In this document: positions 1 through 8,505 of the stretch, one piece after another | Position numbering within the stretch: the stretch's first letter is position 1 | How the letters are laid out: every line of letters starts with the position of its first letter | The notes under the pieces: model-generated | What the model was told of the DNA's origin: nothing | What the model saw: the letters and a program-made list of their open reading frames with translations, nothing else | Database searches by the model: none | Program-made: the position numbers and the translations under genes | NCBI RefSeq assembly: GCF_011440395.1 | Contig: NZ_JAAOIX010000001.1 | Span: 1-64,000 of the forward strand | Length of the DNA: 64,000 nucleotides | Source: Pseudomaricurvus alcaniphilus | GTDB taxonomy: Bacteria > Pseudomonadota > Gammaproteobacteria > Pseudomonadales > Cellvibrionaceae | Direction: 5' to 3'

Positions 1-41
1 CCGCCACTATTCGAAGAAGCTGCCCTATGGCGGCTTTTTTT
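1..41 (+). terminator. Possible intrinsic terminator at the window edge
   Basis: CCGCCA at 1-6 pairs with TGGCGG at 28-33 and is followed by a run of seven T. This fits a rho-independent terminator of a gene lying to the left of the window. The loop is long (21 nt) and the 5' arm may be cut off by the window edge. Confidence 0.45.
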
Positions 42-95
42 CTGCCTGTAGAAACTACCAAGCCAGGACGGGACGCGAAGCCGCAAGCGGGTTCA

Positions 96-120
96 CTAAC
101 TTTGTCCCGGACAAAGTTAG
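96..120. repeat. Perfect 12-bp inverted repeat with one central base
   Basis: CTAACTTTGTCC at 96-107 is the exact reverse complement of GGACAAAGTTAG at 109-120, with a single C between them. It has no T tract, so it is not an ordinary terminator. It could be an operator for a dimeric protein or a REP-like palindrome. Confidence 0.7.
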
Positions 121-660
121 GCTCTACTCCATTAACGGGGGATGGGCACTCATCGAACCCGTGCTCCGCTGCTACTCAACCAAGCCACTATTCAACGTTG
201 CCAATATTCAACGCAGCCGCTATGCCGTTTGCCAGAATGGTTGGTGGGATTCTTGTGCTGTTCAAAAGAGCTGCAAACAGCCGCAACAGTTAGGCGAGCG
301 AGTGCACCGACATGAGGCACTATCGCCGGACTGTAGTTTGAGCTTTTATCGACTCCGGGCGAATTTTTTTCACCCTCAACTGGCGGCCAGGTTTATGGGC
401 GGTCGATTTGCCAGTCTGCAGGGGTTTGTATCATTGGGCGTAAAACAGTTTTGTCGAGTGTCACGCCATTGTGAGTGAAATTGACGTCATGGGACTCACC
501 TTGGTCGTCAAATGCTGCAAAAATAATCAGCTGGGAACTTTTTTTATAAAAAAGTGTTCTAAACCTGCAACAAAAGCGTCACGCTACTTGCTTATTGTAA
601 CTATTATTAAAAGAGGAAATATTTTTCTGGCAGCAATAGGGATTAAGCTAAATCGGAACC
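121..660. other. Non-coding stretch, nothing recognised
   Basis: Open frames here are overlapping and low in coding character, and none has a credible ribosome binding site. I see no tRNA or other RNA gene. The last 120 bases become AT-rich towards the microgene at 674 and probably hold its promoter, but I could not place a convincing -35/-10 pair. Confidence 0.4.
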
Positions 661-673
661 AAGGAGTACCATT

Positions 674-760
674 ATGCAGGATTACATCGAAGAGTTACTG
701 GAAGAAGTGCGCGAAGAGTTCGACGACGATCTGTGGTCAGAAGATTACAGCGACGTGTAA
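674..760 (+). CDS. Highly acidic 28-residue microprotein, function unknown
   Basis: The frame runs ATG 674 to TAA 760 and begins MQDYIEELLEEVREEF. It is preceded by a textbook Shine-Dalgarno AAGGAG at 661-666 with 7-nt spacing. The peptide has 13 Asp/Glu and a single basic residue, so its net charge is about -12. Its first half could form an amphipathic helix (leucines at 8 and 9, valine at 12). I recognise no family. It stands alone: the next gene starts at 924 and the leftward context is non-coding. Such peptides can be regulators, DNA mimics or small complex subunits, but nothing here decides between these. The main support is the ribosome binding site and clean start/stop; conservation cannot be tested from this window. 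Confidence 0.6.
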   Translation: MQDYIEELLEEVREEFDDDLWSEDYSDV

Positions 761-923
761 ACACTCGCCACACCACCACCTCACGCCACCCTCAAATCTC
801 CCTTTTGCAGAGCCGTTCACAGATACGGCCTGCACCCCACTTCATAATCAGGTTATTATCTCACTGATCAACTGCACAGAGGGTTTTGTGCATTAGAACA
901 GGGGGTTCCAGCAGGGCAGGGTT

Positions 924-2276
924 ATGAGTTATCAGCGCAGCGCCGATTACAGGGCCGTATTTATCTTTGCAGACAAAAAACTGGTACGGCAACTGCTTTG
1001 GTTGGAATTCGAGGCGGTACTGGACGGCTTCGTGCCGCTGGTTGAACAGGCTTCACAAAAGGTACAGGCCGTTTACCTGACCCTGGCCGCGGGGCCAACT
1101 GTCAAGGCCGCGGTATTTTTCCTGATCGATTTTGACGAACAGGGGTTTGCCGACCAGCGCTGGAACATCCCGGTTGAGCAACTTGCCGAAAATTCGGCCC
1201 CTGGGCCCGATCTGGGTGGCGGCCCAATTCGACTGGCCTGTCGCAGCCAGTGCTCCATCTCCTGGCATCAACAGCAACTGTGGGATCCGGATATGGAGCC
1301 CGACAGCGGCCACTTTGCCAGTATCAGGAAGGCAGTGGAAGTCAACCGCTTGCATTTTCCTGCCCGGGAAGAAAACACCGCCAAGCCGGACCTCGCCCCA
1401 TCCGGGGGGCTTCCCGCAGCGAGCACGGCGTCGACGGAGCTGGTCGAGTTGCTGGAAGCCGAGCGCCAGCGCTCGACCCAGCAAAGCAGTGAGCATCAGT
1501 TACATATCGCGACATTACAGGAAAAACACCAGCAGCAACTGGCGGATCTGAAAGCCCAGCACGGGCATCAAGTCCAGGAGATGGCCAGCCAATTGGCATC
1601 GGAGCGGCAAACTGTGACCGCGCAGCAACTAAAAATTGCCGAGCAGGAAGAGAGAATTGCCGGTTTACAGCAAAAGATCGGTGGCTTGCGCGAATATTTT
1701 GAGCACAAGCTAGAGAGTCGAAAAACCATGGACAAGGCCGCGCTACTGGCGCTGGCGCAACAACAGGATCTTGAGAAGGCAGAAGCGGTTCAGGCAGAGA
1801 CCGCAGCGCTGCGGGAGCAGCTGCAAATTCGGGATATCGAAGTCATGTACCGCGATACTCAATTGCAAAACCTGCAGACGCAAATCGACAAGCTGCAACG
1901 GGAAAAGCAGGCACTGCTGCAAAACAGTGGCAACCAATTGCTGGGGCGACTGCAGGAGTGCGGCGTCAGTTTTATCACGTTCCAGCCCGGAGCCGGGCAA
2001 ATGACCTTGTCGCTGGACCAGTTGTCGCAATTTATGCAGGATAAATCAGACTTGGTGGCACAGAAATGCGGTGTCAACCGGCAAACCTATCTGGCCTGGT
2101 TGCAGCATTACCGGCAGCCCGACTGCGCCGCGCCGCTGGCCAATGGCCAGCGCTGCAGCCAACCAGTAGCGCGGGTTAACGATCCCGCCGACTTTATTGC
2201 CGGCAACAGCGACCGCTGTGACAGTCACCGCAGTGACAGCGACCAGCCGGTCACCAGGCAAGCAGCTGCGCAGTGA
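924..2276 (+). CDS. Coiled-coil protein of unknown function
   Basis: 450 residues. The N-terminal third is globular and without a signal peptide. From about residue 165 to 330 the sequence is Gln/Glu/Leu-rich with heptad-like spacing, a long coiled coil. The last 120 residues look globular again, with three cysteines and many polar residues. ATG 924 follows AGGG at 913-916 (7-nt spacing). The stop overlaps the GTG start of the next gene (GTGA), so the two are probably cotranscribed and translationally coupled. I recognise no domain and infer only a structural or scaffolding type of protein. The C-terminal CAAPLANGQRCSQP segment has paired cysteines that could bind metal. Confidence 0.75.
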   Translation: MSYQRSADYRAVFIFADKKLVRQLLWLEFEAVLDGFVPLVEQASQKVQAVYLTLAAGPTVKAAVFFLIDFDEQGFADQRWNIPVEQLAENSAPGPDLGGGPIRLACRSQCSISWHQQQLWDPDMEPDSGHFASIRKAVEVNRLHFPAREENTAKPDLAPSGGLPAASTASTELVELLEAERQRSTQQSSEHQLHIATLQEKHQQQLADLKAQHGHQVQEMASQLASERQTVTAQQLKIAEQEERIAGLQQKIGGLREYFEHKLESRKTMDKAALLALAQQQDLEKAEAVQAETAALREQLQIRDIEVMYRDTQLQNLQTQIDKLQREKQALLQNSGNQLLGRLQECGVSFITFQPGAGQMTLSLDQLSQFMQDKSDLVAQKCGVNRQTYLAWLQHYRQPDCAAPLANGQRCSQPVARVNDPADFIAGNSDRCDSHRSDSDQPVTRQAAAQ

Positions 2277-3256
2277 ATGCCCGCGCGTTGCTGCAGTTGT
2301 CGCCGAGTGCATGGTCCCGCCTCAATAGGGCACAGCCAATAGACTATCCGCCGCTGCAGCAGAGCGGGGTGCAGCTCTACCTGAAACGGGAGGACCTGCT
2401 GCACCCCACCATTTCTGGCAATAAACTTTACAAGCTCCACGGGCACCTGCAGGCGGCGCAGCAGCGGCAGTGTCGGGTGCTGGTCAGTTTTGGAGGTTAC
2501 TACTCCAATCATTTACACGCCCTGGCGGCCACTGCCCAGGCGCTGGGGTTGACCTCAGTCGGGGTGGTTCGCGGCGACCAGCCGGCACAGCTATCCCCGA
2601 CTCTGGAGGACTGTCGCAGCCTCGGCATGCAACTTGTTTTTGTCAGTCGTCGGGACTACCAAAGAAAAAACGATCCCGACTGGCTGGCAGGGCTGTTGCC
2701 GAAGCACATCAATGCACTACCGGGCCAGGTGTACGTTATTCCTGCAGGGGGAGAGGGCAGCGCCGGGGTGGCGGGCTGCCGCGCCCTGGTCGATGCTATC
2801 GATGAGTTTCCTGGGCTTGCCAATACCACGGTCTGCGTGCCCTGTGGCACCGGAACAACCTTGGCGGGCATGCTGCGGGAGAGCCGCAGCGGAGAAACTT
2901 ACCTGGGGTTTGCCGCGCTCAAGCTGGGCTCCAGGCGTGCTGCCTATAAAGACGATGTGCGGCGCCTCAGCGAAACTGCCACGATCGCCGCGCGCTGGGA
3001 TATAGTGGACGACTTTCACTGTGGCGGATTCGCCAAGAGCAATACGAAATTGCTGTCCTTTATGCAGCAGTTTGAACTGGCCACCGGGGTGCCGCTGGAC
3101 CCGGTCTATACTGGCAAAATGCTGCTCGGTATTAACGCGTTGGCGCGGCGCGGCTATTGGCCAGCCGGTCACCGGGTGATTGCGATTCATACCGGTGGCT
3201 TGCAGGGACGACGGGGCCAACCTGGCCTGCACGCCCGCGTGGGGCGGGCGCCATGA
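2273..3256 (+). CDS. PLP-dependent ACC deaminase / D-cysteine desulfhydrase family enzyme
   Basis: 327 residues, fold type II PLP enzyme. The lysine that should bind PLP is K51 in SGNKLYKL. The family signature FGGYYSNH lies near residue 80 and a phosphate-binding PCGTGTT loop near 195. Members convert D-cysteine to pyruvate, sulfide and ammonia or open the ring of 1-aminocyclopropane-1-carboxylate; sequence alone does not separate these activities. The start is GTG 2273, overlapping the preceding stop by 3 nt. The closest ATG (2277) is out of frame. Cytoplasmic. D-cysteine desulfhydrase is the more usual role in gammaproteobacteria, so I leave the symbol blank. Confidence 0.85.
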   Translation: MNARALLQLSPSAWSRLNRAQPIDYPPLQQSGVQLYLKREDLLHPTISGNKLYKLHGHLQAAQQRQCRVLVSFGGYYSNHLHALAATAQALGLTSVGVVRGDQPAQLSPTLEDCRSLGMQLVFVSRRDYQRKNDPDWLAGLLPKHINALPGQVYVIPAGGEGSAGVAGCRALVDAIDEFPGLANTTVCVPCGTGTTLAGMLRESRSGETYLGFAALKLGSRRAAYKDDVRRLSETATIAARWDIVDDFHCGGFAKSNTKLLSFMQQFELATGVPLDPVYTGKMLLGINALARRGYWPAGHRVIAIHTGGLQGRRGQPGLHARVGRAP

Positions 3257-3278
3257 TTCGGCACAATTCGGAGGGTGT

Positions 3279-4412
3279 GTGACAGGTAGCGAGATAAATT
3301 ATGATCTTCTGCGGCCGATGGTGCCGTTCAAGGACCTGTTGCCCAGCCACCTGCAGCAATTGCTGGATGAAAGCGAAACTCTCTATCTGTTTCCCGGTGA
3401 TGTTCTGTGTGAAAAGGGCCAGTACGATGAGGTGCACTACTACCTGTTATACGGCGAGTTGCTAGCCACAAATGGCGACCCCGGAAATGCAGCGGTGGAG
3501 GCGGGCGATTACCGGGAGTCCTCACTCTACCCGGTTGCCAGTTGCCAGCCGCGACCCTGCCGCTTGCAGGCGAAGACCGAGGCTCGTGTATTGCAAGTGA
3601 ATCGCGAGCGCCTGGATCAGCTGCTGGCCTGGAGCCAGGCGGCCGAATATTTACTGGTGGATTTCGCCCGACAACGCGCGCTGGATGAAGACGCCGCCTG
3701 GCTGGGCACAATTTTAAAATCCAATTTGTTCCTGAAAGTGCCACCAACCAATGTCGACCAAATGTTCCGGCACTTGCAAACACGGCTGGTCAGCGCGGAC
3801 CAAGTGATCGTGCGCCAGGGCGAGCTGGGCGACTGCTGTTATTTTATCAAGGAGGGTGAGGCGGAGGTGGTTCAATACTCCGACAGCGATCCCAGGCCTC
3901 GGTCTGTCGCTCGCATCTCCGCCGGCCGCTGTTTTGGCGAGGACGCACTCTTGCGCGAGACGGTGCGCAATGCCACGGTCAGGATGCTCACCGACGGCGT
4001 GCTGCTGAGCCTTGCTAAAACCCATTTTTTACAACTGCTGAGAGAGCCTCCGGTCGAACAGATTAGCTGGAACGGCTTTTTAAAGCAGGCTACATCCACC
4101 ACCATCGTCGATGTGCGTACGGAGGCTGAATACGCCCAAGGGCACCTGCGCAATGCAGTCAATATCCCCCTTAACCTGCTGCGTCTCAAGGGCAGGATGC
4201 TGACCGCGGCCGGCAGCGACAAGCACCAGTGTGTAGTGTATTGCAACAGCGGGCGACGGAGTGCGACGGCCAGCTATTTCCTCGCCAAACAGGGGCTGAG
4301 CGCAGTCAGTCTGGCCGGGGGGATCGGGCAGTTGGAGCAGGAGCAGTGCACGCCCCTGTGGAGCACCACCGACTATGTGTTGCACAACGGTCAGGTGGTG
4401 GAAGGCCACTGA
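3279..4412 (+). CDS. Two cyclic-nucleotide-binding domains fused to a rhodanese domain
   Basis: 377 residues from GTG 3279, chosen because GGAGG at 3270-3274 lies just upstream. Residues about 10-135 and 145-250 are two cNMP-binding beta-rolls (the second has the pattern GELGDCCYFIKEGEAEVV and a GRCFGEDALL cassette). Residues about 265-365 are a rhodanese domain with the active-site loop CNSGRRS and predicted catalytic C322. There is no HTH, so it is not a CRP-type regulator. The likely role is ligand-gated sulfur or redox chemistry, which is an inference. The gene follows a cysteine-metabolism-like enzyme, consistent with sulfur transfer. Its 3' end overlaps the convergent DUF1853 gene by 22 nt. 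Confidence 0.85.
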   Translation: MTGSEINYDLLRPMVPFKDLLPSHLQQLLDESETLYLFPGDVLCEKGQYDEVHYYLLYGELLATNGDPGNAAVEAGDYRESSLYPVASCQPRPCRLQAKTEARVLQVNRERLDQLLAWSQAAEYLLVDFARQRALDEDAAWLGTILKSNLFLKVPPTNVDQMFRHLQTRLVSADQVIVRQGELGDCCYFIKEGEAEVVQYSDSDPRPRSVARISAGRCFGEDALLRETVRNATVRMLTDGVLLSLAKTHFLQLLREPPVEQISWNGFLKQATSTTIVDVRTEAEYAQGHLRNAVNIPLNLLRLKGRMLTAAGSDKHQCVVYCNSGRRSATASYFLAKQGLSAVSLAGGIGQLEQEQCTPLWSTTDYVLHNGQVVEGH

Positions 4413-5356
4413 TCGGCGACGACAAAGAAACGCTCCAGCTCCTGCCAGCCGTCGCTGAGGCCGCCCATGCGGGCGATCTGGAGCGCCTGGTTGGAGCTGT
4501 AAAAATGCTTCTGCAACTGATCCTCCAGGCTCTGCGGGTCCAGCACACGGCTGACTTCTGGCGTTGCCGCTGCAATGCGAATGGGGGCAAACCACTGCTG
4601 CCGTTTGAGGATGCACCAATGCGCGCCGGGCAGGGAGTGGATTGCACTCAGCGGAAGCCACTGCCCGTGCAGGTGCGCCGGGTGAATGGTACCGGTCGCG
4701 CCCAGCGGTGGCGTTTGCCCGAACGGATAAAACAAGCGGCCGCGCACGATGACTTCGCGCCGCAGCCGCTGCCAGTGCCATTGCGTTGGCAGGGCGGCAA
4801 CTCCCGCCGCCGATTCGACAATCTGCATTTGGCGTTTAAACAAGCTCCGCACTTTCAGGTCGAGCCGGTCGCGAACATTGCTGCCGACCCAGCAAAATGC
4901 CGCGTCTGGCTGGATCTCTGGCGGCAGGCGGGCGCTGTCGATACCGAGATAAAATTTCACCGCCAGCTCCCGGTGGCAGAGTGCGCCGGCGCCAGGGTCG
5001 TAGGCCAGGCAATCGATTTCACCCAGGGTTTTGCCTTTGCCCGGTACCTGCAGATTGAATAGATACTCCAGCCGGGGCTCAGGCCTGGCCGGGCCGTGGG
5101 TTAGCCAAAACTGCCAGAGACGTTCGAAGCGCAGCCCCAGGCGGGTGCTTTTGGCCGCGCCCATCCACGCTTCCAACGGTGCCGGTTGCTGTTGCAGCGC
5201 GGCCAGGAATTGTCGATCGGCGGCGTCGGGCAGCTGTATATTGCTGGCAATGGCCGGATCGGAGGAGCGTACCAGCGGCGGGCTAAAGATACTCCAGGCC
5301 AGGTCCCTGACCAGCGGCTGCCGATACTCGGTCCAGATTTGATCTGTGCTCTGCAT
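4391..5356 (-). CDS. DUF1853 family protein
   Basis: 321 residues from ATG 5356. The longer frame would need a TTG at 5404 lying inside the nadK promoter, while the ATG gives MQSTDQIWTEYRQPLVRDLAW, the usual family beginning. Conserved features include LGLRFERLWQFWL near residue 95, GEIDCLAYD near 130 and ELAVKFYLG near 150; the E-(x)n-D...E-x-K arrangement resembles a PD-(D/E)XK nuclease core. That resemblance is my inference and the family has no established function. It is convergent with the rhodanese fusion gene (22-nt overlap) and divergent from nadK. Confidence 0.8.
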   Translation of the reverse strand: MQSTDQIWTEYRQPLVRDLAWSIFSPPLVRSSDPAIASNIQLPDAADRQFLAALQQQPAPLEAWMGAAKSTRLGLRFERLWQFWLTHGPARPEPRLEYLFNLQVPGKGKTLGEIDCLAYDPGAGALCHRELAVKFYLGIDSARLPPEIQPDAAFCWVGSNVRDRLDLKVRSLFKRQMQIVESAAGVAALPTQWHWQRLRREVIVRGRLFYPFGQTPPLGATGTIHPAHLHGQWLPLSAIHSLPGAHWCILKRQQWFAPIRIAAATPEVSRVLDPQSLEDQLQKHFYSSNQALQIARMGGLSDGWQELERFFVVADQWPSTT

Positions 5357-5369
5357 TTGTTCCGCATCC

Positions 5370-5398
5370 CTGACGTCTGCCGGTAAAGTGGTTATAAT
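5370..5398 (+). promoter_or_regulatory. Sigma-70-type promoter for nadK
   Basis: CTGACG at 5370-5375 and a consensus TATAAT at 5393-5398 are separated by 17 nt. Transcription would start near 5405 and give a short leader before the ATG at 5429. Confidence 0.7.
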
Positions 5399-5428
5399 AG
5401 CCAACTTTTTCCCCTAAAGAGCCTTCTA

Positions 5429-6310
5429 ATGGCAGAATTCAAGCGTATTGGTCTCGTCGGCAGACCCGGCAGCGACCGCTCTCTCTACACCTTGCAGCGC
5501 CTGATCCAATATTTGCAGAGCCGGGGCATTGATATCATCCTCGACGATGATATCGCCAAGTCCCTGGGTGAAGCTCAGCTGCCGTCGGCCGATGGCGAGA
5601 CGCTGGGAAAAACCTGTGACCTGGTGATTGTTGTGGGTGGGGATGGCAGCTTGCTGGGCGCCGCCCGATCATTGGCCAAGTACAATGTGCCGTTGCTGGG
5701 CGTCAACCGTGGTCGACTGGGATTCCTGACCGATATCACGCCGGAGGATATCGAGGATAAAGTCGCGGAAGTACTGGCCGGCAAGTACCTGATGGAGTCG
5801 CGCTTCCTGCTGGATACATCGGTAGTGCGCCAGGGCAAGGTGATCGGCGGTGGCGACGCCCTCAACGACGTGGTCATTCACCCCGGTCGTTTTATCCGCA
5901 TGATCGAATTCGAGCTTTATATCGATGGCCAGTTTGTTTACAGCCAGCGTTCTGACGGGCTGATCGTCTCTACACCGACTGGTTCAACGGCCTATGCGCT
6001 GAGTGGTGGCGGCCCCATTATGCACCCTAAACTCGACGCCATTGTTATCGTGCCAATGAACCCCCATACACTCAGTAGCCGCCCCATTGTGGTCGACGGC
6101 AACAGTGAGATTCGCATCAATGTCGGCGAACACAACCGGGCTTACCCCCATGTCACCTGCGACGGTCAAAACCATGTGGTGACCAACCCTGGTGACGAGA
6201 TCCACATTCACAAGAAACCGCACAAATTGCACCTGATACATCCGTTGAATCACAATTTTTACGAGACTTGCCGGACCAAACTTGGCTGGGGCAGCCGTCT
6301 GGGTGAATAG
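5429..6310 (+). CDS. nadK: NAD kinase
   Basis: 293 residues, the normal bacterial length. Cytoplasmic enzyme that phosphorylates NAD to NADP with ATP. The catalytic GGDGSLLGAAR loop begins at residue 70, the ALNDVVIH element lies near 146, and the SDGLIVSTPTGSTAYALSGGGP signature near 175. A promoter with a consensus -10 sits 30 nt upstream. The gene downstream (metallophosphatase) begins 29 nt after the stop, so they may be cotranscribed. Confidence 0.97.
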   Translation: MAEFKRIGLVGRPGSDRSLYTLQRLIQYLQSRGIDIILDDDIAKSLGEAQLPSADGETLGKTCDLVIVVGGDGSLLGAARSLAKYNVPLLGVNRGRLGFLTDITPEDIEDKVAEVLAGKYLMESRFLLDTSVVRQGKVIGGGDALNDVVIHPGRFIRMIEFELYIDGQFVYSQRSDGLIVSTPTGSTAYALSGGGPIMHPKLDAIVIVPMNPHTLSSRPIVVDGNSEIRINVGEHNRAYPHVTCDGQNHVVTNPGDEIHIHKKPHKLHLIHPLNHNFYETCRTKLGWGSRLGE

Positions 6311-6339
6311 TTAGCACAGTGATGGTAGAGGTTTAAACG

Positions 6340-7305
6340 GTGCATCCCGCATTAACTGATGTCCACAAGATCGATGTGATTGGGGACATTCACGGTTGTT
6401 ATCAGCCATTGACCAAGCTGCTGCAGCGGCTCGGCTATCGGCAGGACAATGGCGTCTTTCAACATCCCGAACGCAAGGCTATTTTTGTCGGCGATTTGAT
6501 TGATCGCGGGCCGATGATTCGCGAGACCCTGGAGCTTGTCTATCGCATGCACCAGCAGGGTAGTGCCTTTATGGTGCTCGGCAACCATGAGTACAATGCC
6601 ATTCGCTACCAGGATGAGATAGAGCAATTGATCCGCGGCGACGTGGACGCCGCGGTGCCGGCCCGGCTCAGTCAGCTGATGAAGGACACCATTCTGCAAT
6701 TTATGAACCGGCCACAGGAATGGCGCAAGTACACACGGTGGCTGTCGCAGTTGCCGCTGTTTATTGAGGGGCCGGGCTACCGGGTGGTGCACGCTTGCTG
6801 GGATCACCAACTGATCAACAGCTACCGGCAACACTATCCGGAGCAGGGCATTACCGCTGAATTTATCGAGGCCTCCAGGCAAAAGGGCAGTACAGAAAGC
6901 AAAACGGTCGACCGCTTGACCCGCGGTACCAGCATGCCGCTGCCCGACGGCATGCAGCTGGAGAGCAAGGATGGATTTATCCGTCGCGTGTTCCGCACCA
7001 AATTCTGGGCCGATAGCCCGGAGACCTACGGCGACATCGTGTTCCAGCCAGATCCGCTGCCCTACGAGGTGGCCGAAAACAAGATCCAGCCTCACCATCG
7101 CGGCAAGCTGCTGCACTACCAGCCCCACGAGCCGCCGATATTTTTTGGTCATTACTGGCTCAAGGGGCGCCCGCAGCCGTTGCAAAACAATATTGCCTGT
7201 CTCGATTACAGTGCCGTCAGTTTTGGTCGCCTCACCGCATACACCTACCAGGGAGAACAAGTTTTGCAGCCGGAAAACTTTACCTGGGTTTACGTCGACC
7301 CGTGA
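6340..7305 (+). CDS. Calcineurin-like metallophosphoesterase
   Basis: 321 residues from GTG 6340, with AGAGG at 6327-6331 as ribosome binding site. Metal-binding motifs are in canonical order: GDIHGC (residues 15-20), GDLIDRG (near 50) and GNHE (near 83), with later His-containing motifs VVHACWD and FFGHYW. This is the phosphoprotein/diadenosine polyphosphate phosphatase type of metallophosphoesterase, with two metal ions and cytoplasmic location. The substrate cannot be read from the sequence. ApaH is shorter and differs after the third motif, so I do not name it apaH. It lies between nadK and the rhomboid gene on the same strand with short gaps. Confidence 0.9.
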   Translation: MHPALTDVHKIDVIGDIHGCYQPLTKLLQRLGYRQDNGVFQHPERKAIFVGDLIDRGPMIRETLELVYRMHQQGSAFMVLGNHEYNAIRYQDEIEQLIRGDVDAAVPARLSQLMKDTILQFMNRPQEWRKYTRWLSQLPLFIEGPGYRVVHACWDHQLINSYRQHYPEQGITAEFIEASRQKGSTESKTVDRLTRGTSMPLPDGMQLESKDGFIRRVFRTKFWADSPETYGDIVFQPDPLPYEVAENKIQPHHRGKLLHYQPHEPPIFFGHYWLKGRPQPLQNNIACLDYSAVSFGRLTAYTYQGEQVLQPENFTWVYVDP

Positions 7306-7321
7306 TGGGCCCTGGATAATC

Positions 7322-8200
7322 ATGCAATGGCATCAGGTTTATTTGTTCTCACTCGATGTGGATTTGAGCCCGTTAATCGCGGTGTTGAAACAGCGGTATA
7401 TAGCGCACAGGGTAACGGAAGAGGTGCGCGGCCAGTGTCTGTGGGTGGCCGACAGCACTATGGTGGAGCCGCTGCAGGAGTTTATCAAGGGCGGTGGACT
7501 GGCCAGGTTGGAGCCGGCCGCTGCGGTGCCGAAAGGCGCCGCCGGGGTGAGCCGAGGGCCGCTCTACTTGCGTATTTTGAGGGTGTGGAATAATTTTCCG
7601 GTCACCCTGCTGAGTATTTACCTCGGGGTGCTGGGAGCGCTGCTGGTCAGCATAGACCACGACCTGCACTGGATCTCCCTGCTCACCTTCCAGCCGCTGG
7701 AAGTTGCCGCGCACCAGCTCAAGCTGCTGTCTGTGTGGCAGGGGCTGGAAGGCGGCCAGTGGTGGCGTCTGGTTACGCCGGTATTCCTGCATTTCGGCTT
7801 GTTTCACATCCTGTTTAACGGTCTGTGGGTGTGGGAGTTTGGGCGCCGTATCGAGGTGGTTTTTGGCAGCGGCTGGTTGCTGTTGTTGCTGTTGTACCTG
7901 TCGGTGTTCAGTAATATGGCGCAATATCTCTGGTCTGGCCCGGCCCTGTTCGGCGGGCTCTCCGGGGTGCTCTATGGTTTAATGGGCTTTCTGTGGATTG
8001 GCAACTGGCGTCGACCCCACGCCACCCTGGCCATCCCCAAAGGAATTATCGGTTTTATGCTGGTCTGGATGGGGTTGTGCATGTCCGGAGTTGTGGATGC
8101 ATTTATGTCCGGCAGCATTGCCAACGGCGCGCATTTCGGCGGCCTGTTGGGCGGCATGTTGATGGGGCTACTGGCCCCCAAATTGGTGTATCGAGTGTGA
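7322..8200 (+). CDS. glpG: Rhomboid intramembrane serine protease (GlpG type)
   Basis: 292 residues from ATG 7322. Residues 1-80 form a soluble N-terminal domain like that of GlpG, followed by about six membrane segments. The catalytic dyad is S214 in GLSGVLYG and H271 in GAHFGGLLGG; H162 and N166 in HFGLFHILFNGLW supply the oxyanion side. It cleaves membrane proteins within the inner membrane. The following DUF1315 gene begins 3 nt after the stop, so they are in one transcript. Confidence 0.92.
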   Translation: MQWHQVYLFSLDVDLSPLIAVLKQRYIAHRVTEEVRGQCLWVADSTMVEPLQEFIKGGGLARLEPAAAVPKGAAGVSRGPLYLRILRVWNNFPVTLLSIYLGVLGALLVSIDHDLHWISLLTFQPLEVAAHQLKLLSVWQGLEGGQWWRLVTPVFLHFGLFHILFNGLWVWEFGRRIEVVFGSGWLLLLLLYLSVFSNMAQYLWSGPALFGGLSGVLYGLMGFLWIGNWRRPHATLAIPKGIIGFMLVWMGLCMSGVVDAFMSGSIANGAHFGGLLGGMLMGLLAPKLVYRV

Positions 8201-8203
8201 ACT

Positions 8204-8482
8204 ATGAATGAAGACAAGATGACAATCGGGCAACTGTTAGACAGTATCACCCCGGAGGTGTACGAAAACCTGAAGCGCGCGGTTGAACTGGGCAAATGGC
8301 CCAACGGTGAAAAGCTGACCACGGCGCAAAGAGAGCACTGTATGCAGGCGGTGATCGCCTATGAACTGAAACACGTGCCCGCCAATGAGCGCAGCGGCTA
8401 TGTCCCCCCCAAACCCCACAGCCACTGTGGCGGCGAGGGTGAAGTGGTGGAGCCGGAAGACCAGCCCCTGAAGTGGCATTGA
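8204..8482 (+). CDS. DUF1315 (YeaC-like) protein
   Basis: 92 residues. The core TPEVYENLKRAVELGKWPNGEKLTTAQREHCMQAVIAYE is the DUF1315 signature, and the C-terminal tail carries His/Cys and acidic residues (HSHCGGEGE). The family is small, soluble and uncharacterised. It is placed directly between glpG and a DUF2797 gene with a 3-nt upstream gap, a neighbourhood common in related gammaproteobacteria. Confidence 0.88.
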   Translation: MNEDKMTIGQLLDSITPEVYENLKRAVELGKWPNGEKLTTAQREHCMQAVIAYELKHVPANERSGYVPPKPHSHCGGEGEVVEPEDQPLKWH

Positions 8483-8505
8483 TAAACCTAAACAGACAAG
8501 CACCT

